Counted from the stretch's first letter, positions 15,298 through 24,264 are shown. The stretch: 40,167 nucleotides of DNA from an uncultured Bacilli bacterium (GCA_934149325.1 CAKPEJ010000011.1:1-40167), one strand, 5' to 3'. Translations and numbers: made by a program. The notes: generated from the sequence alone by a model not told the origin.

Positions 15298-16287
15298 TTA
15301 CACCATCTCTTTAAATAATCCATATATATATTTTTCTATATCAAATACTTGAAGATCTTCTGCTCTTTCTCCAAGACCTATATATTTTACAGGTATATTA
15401 ACCTCTTCTTTAATAGCAAGTACTATACCACCTTTTGCAGTTCCATCTAATTTAGTTAACACTATTCCTGTAATATTTGTTATTTCTTTAAAATTTTTAG
15501 CCTGACTAATTCCATTTTGTCCAGTAGTTGCATCTATTACAAGTAATGTTTCATGAGGAGCACCATCTATTAGTTTTCCAATAACTTTATTTACTTTTTC
15601 AAGTTCTTTCATAAGATTTAATTTATTTTGAAGTCTTCCAGCTGTATCTATAAGAATTATATCGTAATCATCTTTTTTAGCCTCTTCTAAAGCTTTATAC
15701 ATAACAGATGATGGATCAGCATTTTCTTCACCAGAAACTGTTCTAATACCTAATTTTTCTCCCCAAATATTAAGTTGTTCAACTGCTCCTGCTCTAAAAG
15801 TATCTCCTGCAACAAGCATAACTTTTTTGCCAGAATCTTTTTCTCTTTTTGCTATTTTAGCAATTGAAGTTGTTTTACCAACACCATTTACACCTACAAA
15901 AAGTACAACTGTTGGACCATTATCATTATAATTTATTTTATTAACTAATATTTCATCATTAACATATATGATAAATAACTCATCCACTATAAGTTCTTTT
16001 AATACTTCTGGATCAGTTATTTTTTCTTTTTTTGCTCTATTAACTAATCTATCCATAAAATTCATAACTGTATTTACACCAATATCAGCCATAATTAATA
16101 TTTCTTCTAATTCTTCAAAATATTCTTCATTTACTTTACTATACTTTTTATTTAATAAATTTAATTTATCAGAAAAATCTTTTCTTGTTTTTTCAAGACC
16201 TTTTTCATATACTTCTTTTTCTTCAGTATCAGAAAATATTTTATTTTCCTTTTTCACTACTTTCTTTAATTTATCAAAAAAACCCAT
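15298..16287 (-). CDS. ftsY: SRP receptor FtsY
   Basis: A 329-residue SRP receptor GTPase. A short charged A domain leads to the N domain and the G domain: GVNGVGKTT (near residue 135), DTFRAGA, DTAGRLQNK, DATTGQNG, TKLDGTAKGG and GLGERAEDLQVF. It acts at the membrane, where its GTPase pairs with Ffh. It is the first gene of the SRP operon; an extended -10 TGATATAAT lies directly upstream on the minus strand. Confidence 0.97.
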   Translation of the reverse strand: MGFFDKLKKVVKKENKIFSDTEEKEVYEKGLEKTRKDFSDKLNLLNKKYSKVNEEYFEELEEILIMADIGVNTVMNFMDRLVNRAKKEKITDPEVLKELIVDELFIIYVNDEILVNKINYNDNGPTVVLFVGVNGVGKTTSIAKIAKREKDSGKKVMLVAGDTFRAGAVEQLNIWGEKLGIRTVSGEENADPSSVMYKALEEAKKDDYDIILIDTAGRLQNKLNLMKELEKVNKVIGKLIDGAPHETLLVIDATTGQNGISQAKNFKEITNITGIVLTKLDGTAKGGIVLAIKEEVNIPVKYIGLGERAEDLQVFDIEKYIYGLFKEMV

Positions 16288-16320
16288 TTTATCACCCTAT
16301 TTAATTATATCAAAATTTAT

Positions 16321-16348
16321 AATAAAAAAAAAGAAATTAACTTTCTTT
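16321..16348 (-). terminator. Weak terminator after the Lys-rich protein gene
   Basis: AGAAA and TTTCT arms pair across a short loop and a long T run follows on the minus strand, directly after the stop codon. Confidence 0.5.
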
Positions 16349-16780
16349 TTATGCTGAAACTATATATCCATATAATATTACCGCAAACATTATTACAACA
16401 AAAATTAAAATTAAAGCATCAATCCATACACTAAATTTTGCTTCTTCATTCATTTCTTCATATTTTTCTACTACTTTTTCATTTTCAAGTTCTTTCTTTT
16501 CTTCAACTTTAGTTTCAGAAACCTTAGGAATTACTTTTTCTTCTGTTTCTTTAACAACTTTTTTTTCTTCTTTTTTAGGTTCTTCTTTTACACTCTTTTT
16601 AACAGTAGTACTTTTCTTTGAACTAGCTGGTTTTTTAGTACTTGTTTTCTTTGTTGTTGCAGCTTTTTTTGTTGTAGTTTTCTTAGCTGATGTAGTACTT
16701 TTTTTAGTTGTAGTAGATTTTTTTGCCTTTGTAGTTTTTGTAGTTCTAGCTTCTTCTTTTTTCTTTGTTTCTTCTGCCAT
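16349..16780 (-). CDS. Lys/Thr/Ala-rich protein with C-terminal membrane anchor
   Basis: A 143-residue protein of low-complexity composition. About residues 8-70 are repeats of the KKSTTTKK / KKAATTKK kind, resembling the basic tails of histone H1-like proteins. An acidic-basic linker rich in Lys and Glu follows, then one C-terminal membrane helix (WIDALILIFVVIMFAVILYG). There is no signal peptide, so the repetitive part should lie in the cytoplasm and could bind nucleic acid or another polyanion at the membrane; that role is inference. The ATG at 16780 is chosen over one that touches the GGAGG. Monocistronic. Confidence 0.7.
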   Translation of the reverse strand: MAEETKKKEEARTTKTTKAKKSTTTKKSTTSAKKTTTKKAATTKKTSTKKPASSKKSTTVKKSVKEEPKKEEKKVVKETEEKVIPKVSETKVEEKKELENEKVVEKYEEMNEEAKFSVWIDALILIFVVIMFAVILYGYIVSA

Positions 16781-16852
16781 AAATTTCATTCCTCCTATTA
16801 ATATATAACATCATTATAAAATAATTATTACAAATAATCTAGTTCTTATGAT

Positions 16853-16886
16853 AAAAAAATAAGAAAACTTATGTAAAGTCTTCTTA
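16853..16886 (-). terminator. Terminator after the coiled-coil protein gene
   Basis: An imperfect stem of about 11 positions (ATAAGAAAACT with AGTCTTCTTAT) spans the stop codon and ends in a T run on the minus strand. Confidence 0.65.
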
Positions 16887-18353
16887 TCTTAACCCCATTT
16901 TCTTTTCTAATTTAATATATGTTTTTAATTCTGCATCAGTTAATCTATTTAATTCTGACATAGAATTTATATCTGCATTTTCCCAATATTTAACATATTC
17001 AGCATCTTCTTGTTCTTTAACCATTTGAAGATATTCCTTTTCATATTCTTCTTGTTTTCTCTTTTGTTCTTCAAGTTCACGGAAATATTCTTCTGCGATT
17101 CTTTCTTCTTCTATCTCTTTATTTTTCTTATCAATAGCCTTTTCTACATATGAAAGTTTCTTTGTTAATACATCTATATATGATTTTAATTCTTTAATAG
17201 ATGCTGCATGTTTAGAAAATTTACTTAATAATTCTACATTTGTACAATATCCAATAGCATATTCTAAACTTTCTGAAGAACCTTTAATTTTTTCAGATAC
17301 TTTATCAAATTTCTTTTGTTTTTTATTTAATTTCTTTTGTAATAATGCTAATTTACTAACTATTTCTTCTCTTTTTTCATATATGTCACTTGCTGTTTTT
17401 TCTTCTTGTTTAGTTTCAACTATTTTTTCTTCTTTTTTAGTTTCAACTACTTTTGTAGCAACAGTTTCTTCTTTATCATCTTTATTACTATTATATTCTT
17501 CAAATGATTCAACTTTTTCTTCTAATTTAGGAAGATATATTACATTATTGTTTTCTTTTTCTTCATTATTAACTACTTTTTCTTCTTTTTTCATATATTT
17601 TGCTCTTGCATCACATAAAACAGATTGTATATGTATAAATAAATCTTTTGATTTTTCTGGCATATTTTTTAATATTTTAATGAATCTATTTTTTAAATTA
17701 TTTTCTTCTTCAGGATGTTCATCAACAATTGTTTGAACATTATTATACATACCTAATTGTTCTTCATCTGTTAAATCTAATTGTTGAAGCAATATTGTTA
17801 ATAAATCTAATAAATCAGCCTTTTCATATTCTTCATCTTCATTTTTTAATTTCAAAGATTCTTTAGCGTTTGTATCTAAATCACTTACTTCTGATTTTGC
17901 TTCTTTTATCTTTTGTTTATCAACTAATAATTCAAAACCTGTTAATAAATATTCAAAATCATCTTTGTTTTTTACAATTGGAGTATTATATCTAATAAAT
18001 TTAATAGCTTCATCTTCTAAACTATTCTTCATTATTTGTTTTGTTACATCAAATAATTTCTTACTTTCATCATCAGAAACATTATATTCTTTTAATGCAG
18101 TTTCTATATAATCAGCAATTGTTGGTTCTGAATCATCATCTTTTACCTTATCTTCTTTTTTAATTTCTTTCTTATCTATATCATTAATAACATTTGTATC
18201 AACTATTTCTGATTCTCCACCAAGGAAATACATTGTATTCCATAAAGCCTTTTTTGCGCCTTTCTTTAATCTAACTATACCATACTCAGCAGATAAAATT
18301 GGATGAGCCATTACACTCTTAACTCCACCTAAAAATTTAATTACTCTATTCAT
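16884..18353 (-). CDS. Unknown large coiled-coil protein, 489 aa
   Basis: Family not recognised. The N-terminus is basic and amphipathic (MNRVIKFLGGVKSVMAHPIL, then GIVRLKKGAKKALWNTMYFLGG) and could touch the membrane. A highly charged Glu/Lys/Asp region follows, with several helical segments and low-complexity KKEEK stretches. From about residue 310 to 460 a long coiled coil (KLALLQKKLNKKQKKFDKVS and on) ends in RLTDAELKTYIKLEKKMGLR. There is no enzyme motif. The start is moved to 18353, after AAGGGGG; the upstream extension lies beyond the -10 box. A consensus sigma-A promoter faces away from that of rnj, so it is probably well expressed in growing cells. Confidence 0.7.
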   Translation of the reverse strand: MNRVIKFLGGVKSVMAHPILSAEYGIVRLKKGAKKALWNTMYFLGGESEIVDTNVINDIDKKEIKKEDKVKDDDSEPTIADYIETALKEYNVSDDESKKLFDVTKQIMKNSLEDEAIKFIRYNTPIVKNKDDFEYLLTGFELLVDKQKIKEAKSEVSDLDTNAKESLKLKNEDEEYEKADLLDLLTILLQQLDLTDEEQLGMYNNVQTIVDEHPEEENNLKNRFIKILKNMPEKSKDLFIHIQSVLCDARAKYMKKEEKVVNNEEKENNNVIYLPKLEEKVESFEEYNSNKDDKEETVATKVVETKKEEKIVETKQEEKTASDIYEKREEIVSKLALLQKKLNKKQKKFDKVSEKIKGSSESLEYAIGYCTNVELLSKFSKHAASIKELKSYIDVLTKKLSYVEKAIDKKNKEIEEERIAEEYFRELEEQKRKQEEYEKEYLQMVKEQEDAEYVKYWENADINSMSELNRLTDAELKTYIKLEKKMGLR

Positions 18354-18385
18354 AAAAAATCCCCCTTTTTGAATTGACGACGCAT

Positions 18386-18414
18386 ATAATACCATAAGTT
18401 GTTTTTTTTGTCAA
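18386..18414 (-). promoter_or_regulatory. Consensus sigma-A promoter of the coiled-coil protein gene
   Basis: On the minus strand TTGACA (18409-18414), 17 nt, TATTAT (18386-18391). Its -35 is separated by four bases from the -35 of the divergent rnj promoter. Confidence 0.75.
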
Positions 18415-18418
18415 ATTA

Positions 18419-18447
18419 TTGCAAAATAATAAAAATAAGTGTATAAT
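18419..18447 (+). promoter_or_regulatory. Sigma-A promoter of rnj
   Basis: TTGCAA, a 17-nt spacer and a perfect TATAAT (18442-18447); transcription would start near 18455, some 40 nt before the rnj start. Confidence 0.7.
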
Positions 18448-18494
18448 TGGTTACGTTAATCTTATTAACTTTAAATTTTATGAAAGGAGAAATT

Positions 18495-20177
18495 ATGAAA
18501 ATTTTTGAAAACGGCATGGACACAAAAGTATTTGCTCTTGGTGGACTTGGCGAAGTTGGTAAAAATATGTATTGCATAATGCAGGGAAATGAATTAATTA
18601 TTATTGATAGCGGTGTTTTATTCCCTGAAGAGTCTTTACTTGGAATAGATTATGTTATACCTGATTACAGTTTTCTTGTAAAAAACAAAGAAAAAATTAA
18701 AGGTTTATTTATTACACATGGTCATGAAGATCATATTGGTAGTATTAGTTTTTTATTGCAAACTGTTGATATACCAGCTATATATGCACCAAATCAAGCT
18801 GCAAATCTTATAAAGAAGAAATTAGCCGATAGAAATATTAGATATGATAATATCGTAGTTTTTGACGAAAAGAGTAAATTTAAATTTAAAAATATAGAAG
18901 TTGAATTTATAGCAACTACTCACTCTATACCTGATAGTTATAGTATAGTAGTTAATACACCAAATGGCACAATTGTCTCAACAGGTGATTTTAAAATAGA
19001 TCTTACACCAATTGGACCTATGGCAAATTTGCAAAAAATGGCTAGAATAGGTGAAAAAGGTGTTACACTTTTACTTAGTGAAAGTACAAATGCATTAAAT
19101 CCTGGTATGTCACTTAGTGAATCTAGAGTTGATGCAACTTTATCAGACTTATTCCAAAGACAACTTGGTAGAATAATAGTTGCAACATTTGCGTCTAATG
19201 TATATAGACTAAAACATATAATTGAAACTTGTAAAAGAAATAACAGAAAAGTTGCGTTATTTGGTAGAAGTATGGAAACTCAAATTGAAATAGCTATTGA
19301 ATCAGGTTATATAACTGATACAAATATCTTTATATCACCTGAGGAAGCAAATAATTTAAAACCAGAAGAAGTATGTTTATTATGTACAGGATCACAAGGT
19401 GAACCACTTGCTGCTCTATCTAGAATTGCAAATGGAACACATAAACAAATAAAACTTTTACCTAGTGATACAGTTATATTCTCATCATCTCCTATTCCAG
19501 GTAATGCAGAGGCTGTCGCAGGTACTTTAAATAAACTTGCATTAAAAGGTGTTAAAACATATACAAATACATCACTTAATGAAATTCACTCATCAGGTCA
19601 TGGTAATCAAGAAGAATTAAAGTTAATGATAAGATTAATGAAACCAAAATACTTGATGCCAATACATGGTGAATATAGAATGTTAAAAGCACATGCAAAT
19701 TTAGGTATGCAATGTGATATACCAAAAGAAAATATATTTGTAATGCAAAATGGTGAAGTATTATCTATTTTAAACGGAAAAGTAAAAAAAGATAAGAGTT
19801 TCCCATGTTATGATATATATGTAGATGGAAATAGAATTGGTGATATTGGTAGCGTTGTTATTAAAGATAGAAAAATTATGGCAAATGATGGAATTTTAGT
19901 AGTTATATCAAATATAAATTTACAAAAGAAACAATTATTAGGAAAAGTTAATATTACAACTAGAGGTTTTGTATTAGTAAATGAAAATGAAGAATTATTA
20001 AAACAAATCGAGAATAAAGCTACTGAAATTATTTTAAAAGAATTAAAAAATAAAAAATTCAATTGTAATGATTTAAAAAGTCAAATTATAAACGATTTAA
20101 GTCCATTTTTACTTGAAAAAACTGGTAGAAAGCCATTAATTATGCCTGTAATTATGGATATAAAAAATAACGATTAA
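18495..20177 (+). CDS. rnj: Ribonuclease J
   Basis: A 560-residue metallo-beta-lactamase/beta-CASP ribonuclease with 5'-3' exo- and endonuclease activity, the main RNA-decay and processing enzyme of Bacillota. Zinc ligands lie in THGHEDHIG (residues 75-81), with ATTHSIPDSY and STGDFKID following. The beta-CASP part shows ATFASNVYR, LLCTGSQGEP and SSSPIPGNE-like SSSPIPGN, and the last His motif is IHSSGHG with PIHGEYR. The ATG at 18495 follows AAAGGAG by five bases. J1 and J2 cannot be separated from one copy. It faces pnp convergently. Confidence 0.95.
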   Translation: MKIFENGMDTKVFALGGLGEVGKNMYCIMQGNELIIIDSGVLFPEESLLGIDYVIPDYSFLVKNKEKIKGLFITHGHEDHIGSISFLLQTVDIPAIYAPNQAANLIKKKLADRNIRYDNIVVFDEKSKFKFKNIEVEFIATTHSIPDSYSIVVNTPNGTIVSTGDFKIDLTPIGPMANLQKMARIGEKGVTLLLSESTNALNPGMSLSESRVDATLSDLFQRQLGRIIVATFASNVYRLKHIIETCKRNNRKVALFGRSMETQIEIAIESGYITDTNIFISPEEANNLKPEEVCLLCTGSQGEPLAALSRIANGTHKQIKLLPSDTVIFSSSPIPGNAEAVAGTLNKLALKGVKTYTNTSLNEIHSSGHGNQEELKLMIRLMKPKYLMPIHGEYRMLKAHANLGMQCDIPKENIFVMQNGEVLSILNGKVKKDKSFPCYDIYVDGNRIGDIGSVVIKDRKIMANDGILVVISNINLQKKQLLGKVNITTRGFVLVNENEELLKQIENKATEIILKELKNKKFNCNDLKSQIINDLSPFLLEKTGRKPLIMPVIMDIKNND

Positions 20178-20198
20178 ATAATTAATCGCTATTTTTTT
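20171..20198 (+). terminator. Terminator after rnj
   Basis: CGATTAA (20171-20177) pairs with TTAATCG (20182-20188), starting at the stop codon, then a run of seven T. Confidence 0.8.
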
Positions 20199-20202
20199 GT
20201 TC

Positions 20203-20231
20203 AAAAAAGAAACTAATTATTCTTTAGTTTC
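20203..20231 (-). terminator. Terminator after pnp
   Basis: GAAACTA (20209-20215) pairs with TAGTTTC (20225-20231) around the pnp stop; a T run follows on the minus strand. Confidence 0.7.
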
Positions 20232-22391
20232 TTTTTCTCTATCTTTCTTTGGAGCTGGTAATGCTTCTTTTCTTGATAAATTTAATTTACCTCTCTTATC
20301 AAAGCCAGTTGCCTTTACTATTATTTCATCACCTACTGATACTATATCTGAAGGTTTTTCTACTCTTTCATGTGCAAGTTGTGATACATGAACTAATCCT
20401 TCACAACCATCCCATAATTTTACAAAGCAACCAAAATCTTCTACCTTTACAACAGTTCCTGTATATATTTTACCTATTTCAACTTCTTTAATACAATCCA
20501 AAATCATTTGTTTTGTTTTATCAATAATTTCTTTATCATGATGATAAATTATTACAGTACCATCATCTTCTAAATCAACTTTAACAGCATTTTGATCTGT
20601 TACAGCAGTTACATTACTAGCTTCTAAAATAATTTTGGTAATCATTTCTCCACCTTTACCTATTACATCTTTTATTTTATTAGGATTAATAGTAAAGATT
20701 TCTGTTTTTGGAGCATATTTACTTACTTCTTTTCTTGGCTCACTAATTTGTTTTTCCATAACATCTAATATTTGCATTCTTGCTTCTTTAGCTTGCGCTA
20801 ATGCTTCTTTTAAAATTTCTTTTGTTATACCTTTTATCTTAATGTCCATTTGAAGTGAACAAATACCTTTTCTAGTTCCACCAACTTTAAAATCCATATC
20901 TCCTAAATGATCTTCCATACCTTGTATATCTGTTAATATTGTATAATCTTTTCCATCTTTTGATGTAATTAGACCCATTGCAATTCCTGCAACTGGAGCT
21001 TTTATAGGAACACCAGCTGCCATAAGTGACATACACCCAGCACAAATTGTTGCTTGTGAACTAGAACCATTTGATTCTAATATTTCAGATACAACTCTAA
21101 CAGTATATGGGAATTCTTCTTCTGATGGCATAACTTGTTTTAAACATCTTTCACCTAATGCACCATGACCTATTTCTCTTCTTCCTGGTGAACCATATCT
21201 ACCAGTTTCTCCTACAGAAAATTGTGGAAAATTATAATGTAACATGAAGTGTTTTTCTGCTTCTAAACTTATACCGTCTAAAACTTGATACTCATTTAGT
21301 GCTCCTAAAGTAGTAACTGCAAGTGCTTGTGTTTCACCTCTAGTAAATAATGCTGAACCATGAGTTCTTGGAAGTAAATCTATATCTGTTGATAAAGGAC
21401 GAATTTCATTCATTTTTCTTCCATCAGCTCTTGTCTTTTCATTTACTGTAATAGATCTAAATATATCATATTCAATTGATTCTAATACAAGTTTTACCTT
21501 TGTTACTAATACATTAAGTTCATCCTTATCAAGAGTACTATTATCTTCAATATATTTATTAACAACTTCTTCCTTTACTTCATCAATTGCATTATATTTT
21601 TCTAATTTTTCTTTTATTCTCATAGCTGAATCAAGTTTTGATGCTGATAAATTATATACTTCATTTCTAAGTTCTTCAGTTATTTCTAACTTCTCGTATT
21701 CCATCTTTTCTTGACCAATTTCAGCAATTATTTTCTCTTGAAATTCACATAATTCCTTTACTGCTTCATGACCAAACATTAATGCATCTAACATATCCTC
21801 TTCAGAAACTTCTTTAGATCCTGACTCAACCATATTTATTGCTTCCTTAGTTCCAGCAACTGTTAAATCAATATCAGATTCTTCTAACTCTGCTGGTGTT
21901 GGGTTTATTATAAATTCTCCATTTACCCTTCCAACTTTTACTCCTGCGATTGGACCATCAAATGGTATTTTTGAAATACTTGTTGATAAACTTGATCCAA
22001 ACATAGCAGTAAGTTCTGGTGAATTATCTGTATCAACAGATAAAATTGTATTAACAACTTGAACTTCATTTCTAAAATCCTCTGGAAACATAGGTCTCAT
22101 TGGTCTATCTATCATTCTAGCTGCTAATGTTGCTGCATCAGTTGGTCTTCCTTCTCTTTTAATAAATCCACCTGGTATTTTACCAACAGAATATAACTTT
22201 TCTTGATATAAAACCATTAATGGAAAAAAATCTGATAATACATTTGCTGTTTTTGATACAACAACTGTTGATAAAACTACCGTATCACCATATCTTACAA
22301 GTACAGCACCATGAGCTTGTTTTGCAAGTTCACCATGTTCTACAACTATTTTTCTTCCTCTAAAATCTAATTCAAATACTCTCTTACTCAT
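20217..22391 (-). CDS. pnp: Polyribonucleotide nucleotidyltransferase (PNPase)
   Basis: A 724-residue phosphorolytic 3'-5' exoribonuclease. There are two RNase PH domains (first: GKIPGGFIKREGRPTDAA split as GGFIKREGRP; second: FTRGETQALAVTTLG, SPGRREIGHGALGER), a helical linker between them, then a KH domain with IKDVIGKGGEMI and a C-terminal S1 domain (GKIYTGTVVKVEDFGCFV). The length and order are canonical. In most Bacillota it directly follows rpsO; here a Fic-like gene and the rpsO terminator separate them, 18 bases before the pnp start. Confidence 0.97.
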   Translation of the reverse strand: MSKRVFELDFRGRKIVVEHGELAKQAHGAVLVRYGDTVVLSTVVVSKTANVLSDFFPLMVLYQEKLYSVGKIPGGFIKREGRPTDAATLAARMIDRPMRPMFPEDFRNEVQVVNTILSVDTDNSPELTAMFGSSLSTSISKIPFDGPIAGVKVGRVNGEFIINPTPAELEESDIDLTVAGTKEAINMVESGSKEVSEEDMLDALMFGHEAVKELCEFQEKIIAEIGQEKMEYEKLEITEELRNEVYNLSASKLDSAMRIKEKLEKYNAIDEVKEEVVNKYIEDNSTLDKDELNVLVTKVKLVLESIEYDIFRSITVNEKTRADGRKMNEIRPLSTDIDLLPRTHGSALFTRGETQALAVTTLGALNEYQVLDGISLEAEKHFMLHYNFPQFSVGETGRYGSPGRREIGHGALGERCLKQVMPSEEEFPYTVRVVSEILESNGSSSQATICAGCMSLMAAGVPIKAPVAGIAMGLITSKDGKDYTILTDIQGMEDHLGDMDFKVGGTRKGICSLQMDIKIKGITKEILKEALAQAKEARMQILDVMEKQISEPRKEVSKYAPKTEIFTINPNKIKDVIGKGGEMITKIILEASNVTAVTDQNAVKVDLEDDGTVIIYHHDKEIIDKTKQMILDCIKEVEIGKIYTGTVVKVEDFGCFVKLWDGCEGLVHVSQLAHERVEKPSDIVSVGDEIIVKATGFDKRGKLNLSRKEALPAPKKDREKETKE

Positions 22392-22408
22392 AACTATCTC
22401 CTCTAATA

Positions 22409-22897
22409 CTATTTTACCACAATATTATCTTTTTTACCTACTATTTCTTCCATCAATCTTGGAATAAAATAATCATCTAAGATATCTTCATCAAAATTAT
22501 GATCTATATGTATATTATAACCATAACAATATACTTTTAAAAAGGCTCTAAGTGTCCTTGTATTACCATCCAAAAAAATTTGTTCTTTCCATATATCATA
22601 TATACAATTTGCTAATTCATCTTTATTCATATCATAAGTTAAAGCTTTTATTTTATCTAATAACATTTGTAATTTTTTTCTTGTTAACTCACTAATACTA
22701 TCTCTTATTTTACAATCATCTTCTTCATATATATCAGAAAACAAAAAAATATGTAATTTTTCTAAATATTTTAACGAAAAAATTGTTTCTTCATTAAATA
22801 AATAACTTTCATCTATTAATTTATGCTTAAAATTCGTTAATTTATATTCTATATTTCTTAATATTCCTTCATCAGTTATACCAATTTTATTTCCCAT
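22409..22897 (-). CDS. Fic-fold protein with degenerate active site
   Basis: A 162-residue protein. KYLEKLHIFLFSDIYEEDDCKIRD (shown as LEKLHIFLFSDIY) matches the Fic pattern LxxiHxxLFxDiYxxAGxiR. The segment QIFLDGNTR (residues 106-114) aligns with the Fic motif HPFxxGNGR, followed by TLRAFLKVYCYGYNI as in Fic proteins. The catalytic His is Gln, Pro is Ile and the second Gly is Thr, so AMP transfer is unlikely. It could be a non-enzymatic scaffold or a diverged member with other chemistry. It lies between rpsO (terminated) and pnp, with an AAGGTG ribosome site, and is probably co-transcribed with pnp. Confidence 0.65.
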   Translation of the reverse strand: MGNKIGITDEGILRNIEYKLTNFKHKLIDESYLFNEETIFSLKYLEKLHIFLFSDIYEEDDCKIRDSISELTRKKLQMLLDKIKALTYDMNKDELANCIYDIWKEQIFLDGNTRTLRAFLKVYCYGYNIHIDHNFDEDILDDYFIPRLMEEIVGKKDNIVVK

Positions 22898-22913
22898 AAA
22901 ATCACCTTAAATA

Positions 22914-22941
22914 TAAAAAAAAGCACCTTTAAACAGTGCTT
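22914..22941 (-). terminator. Terminator after rpsO
   Basis: AGCAC (22922-22926) pairs with GTGCT (22936-22940), with further partial pairing inside, followed on the minus strand by a run of eight T. Confidence 0.7.
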
Positions 22942-23209
22942 ATTTTCTTAATCCTAATCTTTTAATTAATTCACGATATCTATTAATGTCAGTTTTCTTT
23001 AAATAAGCTAAAAGATTACGACGTTTACCAACTTTCATTAATAATCCTTTTTTTGAATGGAAATCATGAATATTAACTTTTAGATGTTCAGTTAATGTAT
23101 TAATTTCTTTTGTTAAAATAGCAATTTGTACTTCTGGAGAACCTGTATCTCCTTCATGAGTAGCATACTCTTTTATAATTGATGCTTTATCTTCTTTTCT
23201 TAATGCCAT
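22940..23209 (-). CDS. rpsO: Ribosomal protein S15
   Basis: An 89-residue S15, the standard length. It binds 16S rRNA early in 30S assembly. Typical segments are THEGDTGSPEVQIAILT, LTEHLKVNIHDFHSKKGLL, VGKRRNLLAYL and YRELIKRLGLRK. The ATG at 23209 is preceded by AAAGGAGG; a longer reading from 23230 would start inside that leader. The gene has a structured 5' leader and its own promoter and terminator. Confidence 0.97.
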   Translation of the reverse strand: MALRKEDKASIIKEYATHEGDTGSPEVQIAILTKEINTLTEHLKVNIHDFHSKKGLLMKVGKRRNLLAYLKKTDINRYRELIKRLGLRK

Positions 23210-23239
23210 TATATTTTCCTCCTTTTTCATTATATTGGC

Positions 23240-23293
23240 CTAATACCTAGTGTATGGTTCGGAGAATCCATATACCACGTAAAAGGTAAATCC
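23240..23293 (-). promoter_or_regulatory. Structured rpsO leader, candidate S15 autoregulatory element
   Basis: On the minus strand ACCT...AGGT (23287-23284 with 23248-23245) closes a long stem-loop that contains GTG/CAC and TATGG/CCATA helices and a TTC-TCC-GAA tip. It sits between the promoter and the ribosome site of rpsO, where S15 is known to bind structured leaders and repress its own translation. The fold is read by eye; it is not matched to a specific Rfam model. Confidence 0.5.
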
Positions 23294-23299
23294 TCTAAT

Positions 23300-23328
23300 A
23301 ATATACATTATTTTTATTATAAAATCAA
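23300..23328 (-). promoter_or_regulatory. Sigma-A promoter of rpsO
   Basis: On the minus strand TTGATT (23323-23328), 17 nt, TATATT (23300-23305), starting RNA just upstream of the structured leader. Confidence 0.6.
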
Positions 23329-23336
23329 GTGTTATA

Positions 23337-24242
23337 TTACATTTTTATAATATTATTCTTTTTAGGTGATAAAATTTTTCTTAATACTTCATCTTCATTT
23401 TTACTACTATCTTTTATTAATTCTTTTGTATTATCCTCTTTAACATTTATATTTAAATTTAGTTCATGAAATATTAAATCAATTGTATTATCATTAACAA
23501 ATTCAGTATATTGTTCTAAATACCACCTAAATTCATCTAGTGACATTTCTTCTGAAACCTTTTTTACTCTACCCTTAAATTTATATAATTCTTTTACTTC
23601 TTTTATATTAAGTGCAACTGACAATATATACTTATATTTTTCTGAATCTAAATTTAGAATTTCTTTATCACTTGCAATTGAAACAAATCCATCAATTCTA
23701 CTAAGACATTTATCAGTAAAATCTTCAGTATTGTTTGTACTTGTATTTTTTAAATCATATAATAATTCTATAAATTTATTTGAATATAATTCATAATCTT
23801 GAATAATAACTAGGTCATTACATAATAAATTATTGTATAGACTTGTATATTTCTTTATCATGTAAATTTTATAATAATCTTCATTTTCTATATCACAATC
23901 AATAATTTCACTAGTTGATAAAAACAATATTTTACCTATTGTACTTAATATTTCATTAAAATCTTCAGAAGTTTTTACATAATCATTATTAATTAACTCA
24001 CTAATGATATCAATTACTTCGCTCTTACTTTCATCGTCTTGCAAAAATGAAAGATTATAATATAAATCTAATATATATTCTAATGTTTCCCTTTCAAAAA
24101 ATTCATCATTTGAAATACATACATCACAAAAACTTTCTGATTCTTCTTCTGTTAATTCACTTATAGAATGAAGATTTAATAATATAGAATCCTTCAAATT
24201 TTTTGTATTTAAAATTAATTTTAATAAAGTTTCTTTCTTCAT
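23337..24242 (-). CDS. Unknown acidic helical protein, 301 aa
   Basis: Not recognised. The protein is acidic and Leu/Ile/Asn/Ser-rich, mostly helix-forming, with no signal, membrane segment or catalytic motif. Noticeable pieces are LTEEESESFCDVCISNDEFF near residue 35, a set of helices in the middle, and an Asn/Asp-rich tail ending LSPKKNNIIKM. The ATG at 24242 follows GGGGGAAAAGG. It starts 22 bases after the truB stop and is likely co-transcribed with it. Confidence 0.55.
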   Translation of the reverse strand: MKKETLLKLILNTKNLKDSILLNLHSISELTEEESESFCDVCISNDEFFERETLEYILDLYYNLSFLQDDESKSEVIDIISELINNDYVKTSEDFNEILSTIGKILFLSTSEIIDCDIENEDYYKIYMIKKYTSLYNNLLCNDLVIIQDYELYSNKFIELLYDLKNTSTNNTEDFTDKCLSRIDGFVSIASDKEILNLDSEKYKYILSVALNIKEVKELYKFKGRVKKVSEEMSLDEFRWYLEQYTEFVNDNTIDLIFHELNLNINVKEDNTKELIKDSSKNEDEVLRKILSPKKNNIIKM

Positions 24243-24264
24243 AACCTTTTCCCCCATCAATTTA

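Noticed and set aside
20249..20853. Several open frames on the plus strand opposite pnp, and similar ones opposite infB, nusA, ftsY and recX.
   Set aside because: They are antisense shadows of confident genes, rich in Leu/Ser/Phe/Ile, without ribosome sites.
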